Below, in pieces: positions 7,941 through 16,128 of a DNA stretch of 64,000 bases (positions within the stretch are counted from its first letter, which is position 1; each line of letters opens with the position of its first letter). The stretch spans positions 310,001 to 374,000 of the forward strand of contig CAVWDI010000029.1 of NCBI GenBank assembly GCA_963753725.1, in the 5' to 3' direction. Source of the DNA: CAVWDI01 sp963753725. Its GTDB lineage: Bacteria > Chloroflexota > Anaerolineae > Anaerolineales > UBA4823. A program made the position numbers and the translations under genes. The notes below the pieces were generated by a model. The model saw only the letters and a program-made list of their open reading frames with translations. It was not told where the DNA came from and ran no database searches.

Positions 7941-9077
7941 ATGAAAATTACTTCTTTGAAGGTCAGCGCAGTTAACATCCCAACCATAAAGAGCTACCAT
8001 GTTGCCGTGCTGGGGACCATCCGTTCGACCGAGTCGGTTGTGCTGGAAATGTACACCGATGTTGGATTGGTTGGCATCGGCGAAACAGATCCTGCCCTGA
8101 TGTTCACCGGGGAGAGCCAGCATACCGTCATGACAATGCTCAAACACCACCTGGGACCGGCTGTGCTCGGGATGGATCCAACGGAAATCGAGCTTATTAA
8201 GACCCGCATGGATGCTATATGCGTGGGGAATCCATTCGCCAAAGCCGCCATCGATCTGGCCTGCCACGATCTGAAAGCAAAGGCTGCCGGTATCCCTGTT
8301 TACGAACTGCTGGGTGGATTAAAGCACGAACGTTTACCGGTCATGTGGTCGTTGGGCAGCGACTCTCCTGAAACCAACGCCAGAGAAGCCGCTCAGAAAG
8401 TGGAAGAAGGCTACGGCACTATCGGGCTCAAACTGGGCGTATTACCTCCAGAAGATGATATCAAAAGGGTCGCCCAGGTACGTAAAGCGGTTGGGGATGA
8501 TATAAAAATCCGCTGCGACGCCAACCAGAGCTGGACAGCTGCCCAGGCCATTAGGACCATTCAAAGCCTTGGTGAATTTGATGTAGCCATGGTCGAGCAG
8601 CCGCTGCCGAAATGGGATCTGGAAGGGATGGCTTATATTACCAAAACGGTAGATATCCCCATCGGCGTCGATGAAAGCCTTTCCTCCACGCGCGAAACCG
8701 TGACCATAATCCTGCTCAATGCAGCCGACTTTTTCAGCATCAAGACCACCAAACACGGCGGGCTGATGAATTCGAAGTTGATCGGCAACATGGCTCACGA
8801 AGCCGGGAAAAAACTGTTTATCAACTCCATGATCGAAATGGGGGTCAGTGTCATGTCCGGACTGCATTTTGCGGCCTCTTCCCCGGGTTTGTTCGAGATC
8901 GGCCACGCCCTCAACTCCGTCAGGCGCTTGAAGGATGATATCCTGCTGGATCCGGTTCAGTACCAGGGTGGGGAGATCATCGTGCCGCAAGACCGCATAG
9001 GTTTGGGCGTGGAGTTAGACGAGCGCAAAATGGAAATTTACACACAGGATTCCTTTCAAATCGAGCCAAATGATTGA
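7941..9077 (+). CDS. Enolase-superfamily (MLE/mandelate racemase-like) enzyme
   Basis: A 378-residue enzyme with the N-terminal capping domain and TIM barrel of the enolase superfamily. Metal ligands are Asp193 (RCDANQSW), Glu219 (MVEQPLP) and Asp244 (IGVDESL). The KxxK pair after strand six is K268/K271 in SIKTTKHGGL, typical of the muconate-lactonizing/dipeptide-epimerase subgroup. The usual strand-two KxK is reduced to one Lys (K164 in GLKLG), the first being Gly162. The expected step is abstraction of a proton alpha to a carboxylate, leading to epimerisation, cycloisomerisation or dehydration. Placement before two opine dehydrogenases suggests an N-substituted amino acid substrate, such as a racemase/epimerase step. 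This is inference. Confidence 0.88.
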   Translation: MKITSLKVSAVNIPTIKSYHVAVLGTIRSTESVVLEMYTDVGLVGIGETDPALMFTGESQHTVMTMLKHHLGPAVLGMDPTEIELIKTRMDAICVGNPFAKAAIDLACHDLKAKAAGIPVYELLGGLKHERLPVMWSLGSDSPETNAREAAQKVEEGYGTIGLKLGVLPPEDDIKRVAQVRKAVGDDIKIRCDANQSWTAAQAIRTIQSLGEFDVAMVEQPLPKWDLEGMAYITKTVDIPIGVDESLSSTRETVTIILLNAADFFSIKTTKHGGLMNSKLIGNMAHEAGKKLFINSMIEMGVSVMSGLHFAASSPGLFEIGHALNSVRRLKDDILLDPVQYQGGEIIVPQDRIGLGVELDERKMEIYTQDSFQIEPND

Positions 9078-9089
9078 GGAGGTGTGAAT

Positions 9090-10247
9090 ATGGACCAATC
9101 TCAAGCGGTTAACCGGGTAGCCGTGCTCAGCGCTGGCAACGGCGGGATCACCTTTGCGGCTCATCTTCTGGATCATGGAGTCGAATGGGTGTCTTTATAC
9201 AACCGCAGCCCTTTCCGCCTGGAACCCATTCAAGCCAATGGGGACCGCATATATGCGCGAGGCGAAATTGGCGGTGAAAAAGGAAGGGAGATGCAGTTAT
9301 CCCTCGTGACGGGAGACCCGGTCGAAGCCATCGAAGGCGTTGATTTTATTGTCATGGCTGGGACGCAGCCCGCTATCGATCACCTGGGTCAAGCTTTAGC
9401 ACCTCATATCAGGAGCGACCAGGTCATCATTATCGGCTCCGGCACTTTGGGTTCAACCTGGGAGATGCAGGCAAGTTTGCGGGCCGGCGACTGCCAGGAG
9501 CTTCCTGTTGTGGGCGAGTTTAATATCCTGCCGTACGCCACCAAGCTGGATAACGAGCGGCAAGGGCGCGTTTGGGTGCGCGGCATCAAAAATGCGCTCG
9601 ATGCCGCTTTTGCTCCCCTGGAACGCTTGACGCTCGCATTCCGAGACTGGCTGCTGGGAATTTATCCTTACCTCAATATCTGTCCTGACGTACTCTACAC
9701 CGGGTTATCGGGCGCTAACATGATCGTACACCCGGTAGTCGTGCTGCGCAACAAGGACAAGGTCCGGGCAGGGGTACCATGGGCGTTGTATGCAGAGGGT
9801 GTGACACCCGAAGTAGGGGCACTAATGGACCAGGTAGACCAGGAACGCCTGGCGGTCGCTACGGCATGCAACCTGGATTTGATCCCAATTTACCAGTTCC
9901 TGATAAATGCATACCCACCCTTCGACGGCGCGCAGCAAACCAATATGTACGAGTGGTTCCGCTCGCGTATGCGCTCCAGTTCCGGACAGGTTCACCTGGA
10001 GGCTGTCCCGGGTCCGACCTCCTTCAACGTGCGCCTGCTCGAAGAAGACGTGCCTTACGGCATGGTTCCGCTGGAGGGATTGGGCAAACTGCTGGGTGTC
10101 CCCACCCCAACCGTAACCATGTTTATTGACGAAGCGCAAGAACTTTTAGGAGAGGATTATCGTCTCAGCGGGCGCACTGTCGACAAGATGCTGGATGAAG
10201 TAAAGACCTCCTTATCACAGATGGAGGTCCAGATTGATAGAGAATAA
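9090..10247 (+). CDS. Opine (octopine/nopaline-type) dehydrogenase, copy 1
   Basis: A 385-residue NAD(P)-dependent opine dehydrogenase. The N-terminal Rossmann domain carries SAGNGG (14-19), and the C-terminal octopine-DH domain has the catalytic His-Pro (H214-P215 in MIVHPVVV) and the EDVPYGMVPLE signature. Family enzymes reductively join an amino acid to a 2-oxo acid, or run in reverse. ATG 9090 lies six bases after a strong GGAGGT, so it is preferred over GTG 9084. The gene follows the enolase-superfamily gene by about a dozen bases and overlaps the next, related gene, indicating translational coupling. The two proteins share the NERLA-type and EDVPYG stretches but are clearly diverged. 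Confidence 0.88.
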   Translation: MDQSQAVNRVAVLSAGNGGITFAAHLLDHGVEWVSLYNRSPFRLEPIQANGDRIYARGEIGGEKGREMQLSLVTGDPVEAIEGVDFIVMAGTQPAIDHLGQALAPHIRSDQVIIIGSGTLGSTWEMQASLRAGDCQELPVVGEFNILPYATKLDNERQGRVWVRGIKNALDAAFAPLERLTLAFRDWLLGIYPYLNICPDVLYTGLSGANMIVHPVVVLRNKDKVRAGVPWALYAEGVTPEVGALMDQVDQERLAVATACNLDLIPIYQFLINAYPPFDGAQQTNMYEWFRSRMRSSSGQVHLEAVPGPTSFNVRLLEEDVPYGMVPLEGLGKLLGVPTPTVTMFIDEAQELLGEDYRLSGRTVDKMLDEVKTSLSQMEVQIDRE

Positions 10248-11355
10248 ACCTGTTGTAGCCGTACTGGGCGGGGGCAACGGCGGCTTTTGCGCCGCAGCCG
10301 ACCTGACCTTGCGCGGTTTTGAAACGCGCCTGTGGGAATTTCCGGAATTTTTGTACACGATCGAACCGATCATAAACGCGGGCGGTATCGCGCTGCGCGG
10401 CGTGGCGGGGGAAGGTTTTGCACGCCCGGCCAGTGTGTCCACCGATATTGAAGCCACGTTGGACGGCGCCCAACTGGTCCTGGTGATTGTCCCCGCGGAT
10501 GCCCACAAACTGATCGCTAGAACCTGCGCGCCCTCTTTAACCAGTGACCATACCATCCTGCTTATGCCGGGATGCTGCGGCGGCGCGCTTGAATTCTACA
10601 ACGATTCTCGTGCCAGCGGCGCGCCTTCGGGTATCCTTATCGCTGAGACCACCTCTTTAATCTATGCCGTAAAGAAGGAAATTGGCAACAGCGTCTGGGC
10701 ACGCGGCTTGAAAAAAAACCTGCCTCTAGCAGCCTTTCCGGCAGTTCACACCAACCGCGTCCTCCAACAGGTGAGCCAGGTGTATGACCAGTTTAAACCG
10801 GCATTGAATGTGCTGGAAACCAGTTTTCATAACCTGAACCATATCGTTCACCCGCCTGGAATGCTGGCTAATCTGGGTTACATTGAAGGCACATACCAAC
10901 AGGATTGGCACTACTACCGCGATGGATACACGCCCGGCACAGCCCGCCTGGCGGAGGAGATGGATAATGAACGGCTGGCGATCGTGCGCGCATTCAACCT
11001 GCCGGAAGTCTCTGTCCACGACACTTTGAGAGGTTATTACAGTTACCAGGGCCTGAGAGGAGAAACGCTGTATGAAATGTTCAGCACATCCCCCGTGCAT
11101 GCCCCTGCCCTGGGTCCTAAAACCACCCACCACCGAATGTTGACCGAAGACGTGCCGTATGGTCTGGTTCCCCTGGCTTCCTTCGCTGACATTGTAGATA
11201 TCCCAACACCGGTCATGAACGCGGTAATTTCCACAGCCAGCGTGATCAACAATACCGATTATCAGCAAACCGGAAGGACCGTAGAGAACCTCGGTCTGGG
11301 CGGTATGTCACCAGGCGAAATCCAGCAATATGTGACCCACGGACCCAATATCTGA
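10234..11355 (+). CDS. Opine (octopine/nopaline-type) dehydrogenase, copy 2
   Basis: A 373-residue paralogue of the preceding gene. It has a better Rossmann turn (LGGGNGG, 11-17), the NLNHIVHP segment with catalytic His206, and a TEDVPYGLVPL C-terminal signature. The TTG start at 10234 lies inside the end of copy 1 (14-base overlap) and has GGAGGT five bases upstream, which decides the start. Overlap and conservation suggest the two chains are made in fixed ratio and may form a heteromer, or act on successive substrates. It is the last gene of the enzyme block; arsenic genes under their own promoter follow. Confidence 0.87.
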   Translation: MIENKPVVAVLGGGNGGFCAAADLTLRGFETRLWEFPEFLYTIEPIINAGGIALRGVAGEGFARPASVSTDIEATLDGAQLVLVIVPADAHKLIARTCAPSLTSDHTILLMPGCCGGALEFYNDSRASGAPSGILIAETTSLIYAVKKEIGNSVWARGLKKNLPLAAFPAVHTNRVLQQVSQVYDQFKPALNVLETSFHNLNHIVHPPGMLANLGYIEGTYQQDWHYYRDGYTPGTARLAEEMDNERLAIVRAFNLPEVSVHDTLRGYYSYQGLRGETLYEMFSTSPVHAPALGPKTTHHRMLTEDVPYGLVPLASFADIVDIPTPVMNAVISTASVINNTDYQQTGRTVENLGLGGMSPGEIQQYVTHGPNI

Positions 11356-11404
11356 TTCACTCAATACAAATTCCTTGAGCAGCGCTGTCAACTCAAAACA
11401 TCGC

Positions 11405-11452
11405 TTGACATATCGATGACCATCGATTAGAATCACATCGAAGGTTATCGAT
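11405..11452 (+). promoter_or_regulatory. arsR promoter with two operator repeats
   Basis: TTGACA (11405-11410) and TAGAAT (11428-11433) are separated by 17 bases. The spacer holds ATCGAT-N4-ATCGAT (11412-11427), and a second copy with one changed base, ATCGAA-N4-ATCGAT (11437-11452), ends at the start codon. A repressor bound here would block RNA polymerase directly, so this is very likely the autoregulatory ArsR operator. A further ATCGAT (11823-11828) lies just before arsM. Confidence 0.75.
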
Positions 11453-11791
11453 ATGAGCAATTCAGATACAACAACCTCCCCCGTGGTTTTCGCGAAAGCG
11501 CTGGCTGATCCCACCCGCCAGGGTATCATGCAGTTGATTTGCTGCCAGTGGTTGAGCGTGGGTGAAATCGTGGAGGCGGTCGGCGTAAGACAGCCCACTG
11601 TGTCTCACCACCTTGCGATCTTGCGGCAGGCTGGATTGGTAAACGCCCGCACGGAGGGTAAACAAACTTTCTACAGTCTCAACCAGTCGCGCGTAGCTGC
11701 CTGCTGTGGGGAACTTATCCAGGTTCTGGCGCCAGAAACCAGCGCTGCCTCAGCCATAAATGAAGATTTAGGTGGCTCACCTGACCAATAA
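11453..11791 (+). CDS. arsR: ArsR-family arsenic-responsive repressor
   Basis: A 112-residue winged-helix repressor of the ArsR/SmtB family: ALADPTRQGIMQLI, recognition helix QPTVSHHLAILRQAGLV, then a wing ending in YSLN. Two Cys pairs stand out, ICC near residue 25 and AACC near residue 83. Arsenite-sensing members bind through such cysteines. It should repress its own promoter and probably arsM, 72 bases downstream, until arsenite or a related oxyanion is present. The operator repeats cover the promoter and start codon. Confidence 0.88.
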   Translation: MSNSDTTTSPVVFAKALADPTRQGIMQLICCQWLSVGEIVEAVGVRQPTVSHHLAILRQAGLVNARTEGKQTFYSLNQSRVAACCGELIQVLAPETSAASAINEDLGGSPDQ

Positions 11792-11863
11792 CAAATTTTT
11801 TTAAGCTGATTCATAGACAATCATCGATATGAAAATTTAATGTTAGTAAAAGAAGGAGAAAAT

Positions 11864-12700
11864 ATGAGGAGCAAAACGAGTTTGAAAGGCAATAAAGAGG
11901 CTGAGGATGAAATAACCATGGTCCCCGTGGCAGGCTGTTGTGGGGGTCAACCATCCAGCGCTGAAACGATCCCACCAGATGGGATTCGAGAAAAAGTAGA
12001 GCAGTTCTATGCACAGCGAGCGCTCAATTCAGATTCGTGCTGCGCTGACGGTTACCAGGAAGTGTTGTATTCAGCCGAAATGTTATCCGTGCTCCCTGAA
12101 AACCTGGCCAATTTCTCGCTCGGCTGCGGCGATCCTATCACAATGGCAGAGCTAAAAAGTGGGGAGACCGTACTGGACCTGGGGTCGGGCGGCGGTTTGG
12201 ATTGTTTCCTGGCCGCAAAAATGGTGGGTGAAACAGGACGTGTCATTGGCATTGATATGACTCCCGAAATGCTCGAACGAGCCCGTTTATCCGCCGAAAA
12301 TTTGGGTTTTGATAACGTCGAATTTCGAAAAGGTTATTTGGAAGAACTGCCGGTCGAGGACGGCAGCATGGATGTGATCATCTCCAACTGCGTGATCAAC
12401 CTTTCACCCGATAAGCCGCAGGTGTTCGAAGAAATGTTCCGCGCCCTGAAACCGGGTGGCAGGGTCAGCGTCTCGGATATTGTCAGCAAAGGAGAACTGC
12501 CGGATAATGTCAAAAATGATATAGCCGCCTGGGGAGCATGCATCGCCGGCGCTCTGGAGATGGACGAATATATTGGCGGTCTTCAAGCGGCAGGGTTTGT
12601 TGAGGTCAATCTTATCCCTAAGAGTGAGGAAGAAACCAGTATTATTAAAATCCCGTCCAACACATTGTTTTCAGCGGGTATAACAACCCGAAAGCCGTAG
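11864..12700 (+). CDS. arsM: Arsenite S-adenosylmethionine methyltransferase
   Basis: A 278-residue cytosolic methyltransferase. The SAM-binding motif is VLDLGSGGGLDCF (103-115) and GIDMTPEML (129-137). The arsenite-binding cysteines of ArsM proteins appear as C59/C60, C88 (SLGCG), C176 (ISNCVINLS) and C226 (GACIAGAL). An additional N-terminal CC (25-26) is present. It methylates As(III) stepwise to methylated and volatile forms. ATG 11864 has AAGGAG five bases upstream and is preferred over ATG 11840. It forms a two-gene arsenic module with arsR; no efflux pump or arsenate reductase gene is adjacent. Confidence 0.92.
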   Translation: MRSKTSLKGNKEAEDEITMVPVAGCCGGQPSSAETIPPDGIREKVEQFYAQRALNSDSCCADGYQEVLYSAEMLSVLPENLANFSLGCGDPITMAELKSGETVLDLGSGGGLDCFLAAKMVGETGRVIGIDMTPEMLERARLSAENLGFDNVEFRKGYLEELPVEDGSMDVIISNCVINLSPDKPQVFEEMFRALKPGGRVSVSDIVSKGELPDNVKNDIAAWGACIAGALEMDEYIGGLQAAGFVEVNLIPKSEEETSIIKIPSNTLFSAGITTRKP

Positions 12701-12707
12701 ATAGCCT

Positions 12708-13682
12708 CTATTTTTTATTGTTCTGCAGCCGCTGGCAGTATCCTTCCAGCCAGCGGTTTGACCATCCCAGCAGCGAGGTCGCCCGCATTATTTCCTGCAC
12801 ATTTCCCCGGGTGATCTTCACTTCGCTGCGGATCACCTCTACATTGTCCCGGCTTTTTGCCAGGGTTTTTATCGCAAAACACAACGGCCAGATATTTGCA
12901 ATGCGCGCCCGGTACAAACGGCGTGGAAAAGCGGCAATATAGGCTGTGCCGTAACTCAGATGCTCTTGCGCCTTGTCGACCAGCATAGCGACCGCTTGTA
13001 GCGCCTGCTCTTCATATTGCGTTTCGAAGAACTGCTGGCGGTTAATCCCCACCTGGTCCAGGTACTCTTTGGGCATAAATATCCAGTCACGTGCAAGATC
13101 CGACCTCAGACCGCGGATCACATTCACAGTCTGCAATCCCAATCCTACCTCACGGGAGACTGGCAGCAAGGCCTCTTTCTTCACTTTTAATTGGGGATAA
13201 TACCAGGCGTAAATATCGGTCATTAAATAACCAACCAGACCCGCCACCTGGTGCATATAGTCATCTAATTCATCCACTGTGTCGATATACGACCCCTGAC
13301 GCTGCCAGCGCGCCATCCCCAAAGTGGACTGCCCGCAGCGCGCTTTTATATATCCCTGCAGTTCCAGGGGCATGCCCTCCAGGTAATCTATCAAATCCCC
13401 CGATTGTTTTGCCACATATACTTCCGGGTTGCGCCCGTCTAAGTCCGCGATCTGCTGCGTAAAAGTTACCGCCCGTTCATCACCTTGCAGGACCTGGTTC
13501 CAAAGTTCCAGCAGGGAAGCTTTACGCTCGGCTGCCATGTGCGGATGATCCTCCAGGCAGTCAGAGACGCGGAACAGCAAATAAGCCAGACCTACCGGTG
13601 CTCGTAATCTGTGCGGTAATCTTTGGATCGACAGCGCAAACGTACGGCTGACCATTTCAACCATACGGTCATATTTATCCAT
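12708..13682 (-). CDS. Squalene/phytoene synthase-family protein (squalene synthase-like)
   Basis: A 324-residue isoprenoid head-to-head condensing enzyme. It shows SRTFALSI at the N terminus, a first Asp motif DCLED (about residue 41), YMHQVAGLVG in the centre, and a second Asp region NVIRGLRSDLARD. The spacing and the VAGLVG motif look more like squalene synthase than CrtB or HpnC/HpnD. In squalene synthases the second motif usually begins NIIRD; here the Asp is Gly, though later Asp residues remain. The likely product is squalene or a related C30 lipid for hopanoids or carotenoids, but no cyclase or desaturase is nearby. It converges on arsM with a seven-base gap. Confidence 0.82.
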   Translation of the reverse strand: MDKYDRMVEMVSRTFALSIQRLPHRLRAPVGLAYLLFRVSDCLEDHPHMAAERKASLLELWNQVLQGDERAVTFTQQIADLDGRNPEVYVAKQSGDLIDYLEGMPLELQGYIKARCGQSTLGMARWQRQGSYIDTVDELDDYMHQVAGLVGYLMTDIYAWYYPQLKVKKEALLPVSREVGLGLQTVNVIRGLRSDLARDWIFMPKEYLDQVGINRQQFFETQYEEQALQAVAMLVDKAQEHLSYGTAYIAAFPRRLYRARIANIWPLCFAIKTLAKSRDNVEVIRSEVKITRGNVQEIMRATSLLGWSNRWLEGYCQRLQNNKK

Positions 13683-14028
13683 AACCCCGTTCCTGTGGGT
13701 ATCCTTACTTCCTCAAAACCCAATTCTACCGCGCTTTTTTGGCCAGCTCAAACACTTATCCACCCCTATCCCTTTGATCTACCAAATTTAGGTTAAACTC
13801 AACAACCTCGAACCATATACACACACAAAAAAATTATCCCTATCATATCAATTTAAACGTGCTGATGCCTGCAAACACCGCCAACTTGGACCTCCCAGCT
13901 TTTTAGGATCATTACTTATCCTACCTCAAAGTCTAATAAGAACAGGGGTTGTCCAAACTATGCGCAGAAAACAATTTAGACAACCCCTGAACGATTAACT
14001 GGTAGATTCCTGGCTTAGGGAGTAATCC
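13683..14028. other. Intergenic stretch with one long-armed hairpin
   Basis: No convincing coding frame was seen. The only structure is a pair of perfect 11-base arms at 13943-13953 and 13979-13989 with a 25-base loop. On the minus strand it lies 3' of the aldolase gene and may act as its terminator, although only a weak T-rich tract follows. Confidence 0.5.
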
Positions 14029-15108
14029 TCATGCCAGTGTGTTGACGTTATTAAGTTCCTCAAAAGCTCGTATCATACGCGCTTTGAAGAAATCTTCCCC
14101 TCTTCTCAGCCAGGCGCGCGGGTCGTAATACTTCTTATTCGGCGACTCAGGTCCTTCCGGATTGCCGAGTTGACCCTGGAGATAACCTTCAAACTCATTA
14201 TAGTAGTTATGAACGCCGTCCCAGAAAGCCCACTGTAGATCTGTGTCGATGTTGAATTTGATCGCGCCGTAAGAAATCGCTTCCTCGATCTCCTCCGGTG
14301 ATGAGCCCGAACCACCGTGGAACACGAAATAAACCGGCTTCTCTCCGGTCCCAAATTTCTCCTGCACGTACTTTTGTGAGTCGCGCAGAATCTTAGGACG
14401 CAGCTGTACGTTGCCGGGTTTGTAGACACCGTGAACGTTGCCGAACGAGGCTGCAATGGTGAAGCGCTCGCTTACTTTGCTCAACTCTTCATAGGCGTAC
14501 GCCACATCTTCCGGCTGTGTGTACAAACGCGATTCCTCGACATCTGAATGATCTATGCCGTCCTCTTCACCGCCGGTGATCCCCAGCTCGATCTCGAGCG
14601 TCATGCCAATTTTGCTCATACGTTCAAGGTAGCGCTTACTGATCTCAATATTCTCAACAATGGGTTCCGTTGAGAGATCGAGCATATGAGAACTGTACAA
14701 AGGGATACCGTTGGCTTTATAAAAAACCTCTCCAGCGTCCAGCAGCCCATCGATCCAAGGCAGATTTTTTTTCGGACAGTGGTCCGTATGCAGGATCACC
14801 CTTGTGCCATATTGGGGGGCGACTGTATGGACGTGGTGGGCGCCCGAAATTCCCCCAATAATGGCTGCCCGCTGGTCCTGGTTGTCCAATCCTTTGCCGG
14901 CAAAAAACACACTGCCGCCGCTGGAGAATTGGATGATCACCGGACTGTTCATTTCTGCAGCCGACTCAATGACTGCATTAACGCTGTTTGTACCGACCAC
15001 ATTAGCCGCTGGCAGGGCGAACAGGTTCTCTTTTGCATAGGCGAAAACTTCCTGTACCTGGTCTCCGCTGAGTACACCGCTTGGTAAATCCTTTAAAGTA
15101 CCTGACAT
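14029..15108 (-). CDS. fbaA: Class II fructose-bisphosphate aldolase
   Basis: A 359-residue zinc-dependent aldolase, the same length as the E. coli class IIA enzyme. It cleaves fructose-1,6-bisphosphate to DHAP and glyceraldehyde-3-phosphate in glycolysis and runs in reverse in gluconeogenesis. Visible motifs are the metal-binding HTDHCPK, LEIELGITGGEEDG, the His in SFGNVHGVYKPGN, FHGGSGSS and the phosphate-binding FNIDTDLQ. The start was set at the second in-frame Met (MSGTLKDLP), which has AAGGAAGG upstream; the longer version would add 12 atypical residues. It appears monocistronic. Confidence 0.95.
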   Translation of the reverse strand: MSGTLKDLPSGVLSGDQVQEVFAYAKENLFALPAANVVGTNSVNAVIESAAEMNSPVIIQFSSGGSVFFAGKGLDNQDQRAAIIGGISGAHHVHTVAPQYGTRVILHTDHCPKKNLPWIDGLLDAGEVFYKANGIPLYSSHMLDLSTEPIVENIEISKRYLERMSKIGMTLEIELGITGGEEDGIDHSDVEESRLYTQPEDVAYAYEELSKVSERFTIAASFGNVHGVYKPGNVQLRPKILRDSQKYVQEKFGTGEKPVYFVFHGGSGSSPEEIEEAISYGAIKFNIDTDLQWAFWDGVHNYYNEFEGYLQGQLGNPEGPESPNKKYYDPRAWLRRGEDFFKARMIRAFEELNNVNTLA

Positions 15109-15274
15109 AATATTTAATCCTTCCTTTTTATGTAATTTCAACAAACATTTAATTCTAATCCAAAATAGCCTTTAGCGGATCTTTGATTTAACCTTGCAAC
15201 CTGGCCAGCTTGACTTAAAGTTTGTCCAGTTCGCTCTCATATTCGTCGCGCTTCATATTCTTGGGTTTTTCTGG

Positions 15275-15796
15275 CTAACCGCTCTTTTTCTTTCCCTTCT
15301 TTCCTTTCTTTTTAGATTTACCCTTCTTCTTTTTCTTTTTACGTTTTTTCGAACCTTTTGATTTCTTTTGAGACTCGACTTCAGCCTCAATGGACTTTTC
15401 CTCTACGGTTAGCGTTTCTTCTGCACTTGCCACTTCCTCTTCTTCGACCTGCGGTTGTTCCAGCTTTTCGGGTGGCGACAGTACTTCGCTTGCCGCTTCC
15501 ACTTCTTCAATAGGTGATTGTTCTTGCTCTACTTCGGTGGTTTCAGGTGCTGCCGCCTCAGGTATATTTTCAACGGTAATATCTTGAGAAAACATACCCA
15601 TTCGCAGCTTTAGAAATTTATCCCGCCGGTAGCGCGTCTGCCTAGAGGTTAATCCGGCCGGCTTACCTGCTGCACCATACGATGAACCTTCGTTCAGTGC
15701 AAGCAGCGCCTGCGCCAACCCGCTTTCCGGCGAATCCCCATGGGAAATCTCTTCTAGTTTCAGTTTTTCAGCCTGTGTGAGAAATTGTTCACTCAT
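15275..15796 (-). CDS. Hypothetical protein: HTH-like head, acidic middle, poly-Lys tail
   Basis: A 173-residue protein of unknown function with three compositional zones. Residues about 23-70 resemble a helix-turn-helix (ALLALNEGSSYGAAG, then GLTSRQTRYRRDKFLK). Residues about 75-140 are very acidic (many E, with S/P). The last 35 residues are almost only Lys, Gly and Ser. The head suggests nucleic acid binding, and the tail resembles histone-H1-like or nucleoid tails; the acidic zone could mask the tail. No signal peptide. It is flanked by fbaA and a small membrane protein, neither informative. The call as a real gene rests on codon structure and the AGGAG site before its ATG. Confidence 0.65.
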   Translation of the reverse strand: MSEQFLTQAEKLKLEEISHGDSPESGLAQALLALNEGSSYGAAGKPAGLTSRQTRYRRDKFLKLRMGMFSQDITVENIPEAAAPETTEVEQEQSPIEEVEAASEVLSPPEKLEQPQVEEEEVASAEETLTVEEKSIEAEVESQKKSKGSKKRKKKKKKGKSKKKGKKGKKKSG

Positions 15797-16128
15797 TTCT
15801 ATTCTCCTGGTTCATCCTTTAATAACCATTCGTTTCGAAGGGGGTAAATCCAGATGACTTACCATCAAATACCCTTTTGTGTGTCAGTATAAATTATATC
15901 CATCTTTTTATGGCTGATGCGGAATCTTCATATTCGACATTTCCCCTGCACAAGGGTTGTCTCATATATTGTTACTTGACCACAATTGCCCACAGCTTAC
16001 GGGATTATTCTATAAAAAATTGTCCTGACAGTATATCAACAGGGCAGTAGTGGTTATGTCAGAAAACGCCCCGGTAAAATCAGGGCGTTTATCACTTCAT
16101 CAAATTCAGAGTGCAAGGAATATAGTTC
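15797..16128. other. Intergenic stretch; only a terminator recognised
   Basis: Apart from the hairpin at 16064-16090, this AT-rich 332-base stretch shows no coding frame, RNA gene or repeat that I can support. It presumably holds the promoter of the poly-Lys-tailed gene. Confidence 0.5.
16064..16090 (-). terminator. Rho-independent terminator
   Basis: Arms AAACGCCC and GGGCGTTT form an 8-bp GC-rich stem with an 11-base loop. On the minus strand the stem ends in TTTT. It lies 3' of the small membrane protein gene that ends at 16129. Confidence 0.65.

Noticed and set aside
8442..8990. 182-codon minus-strand frame
   Set aside because: It is entirely antisense to the catalytic part of the enolase-superfamily gene, with no ribosome site or family match.
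9090..11355. Opine-type metallophore (staphylopine-like) biosynthesis
   Set aside because: No nicotianamine-synthase-like gene, histidine racemase or metallophore ABC importer is nearby; two dehydrogenases alone do not support it.
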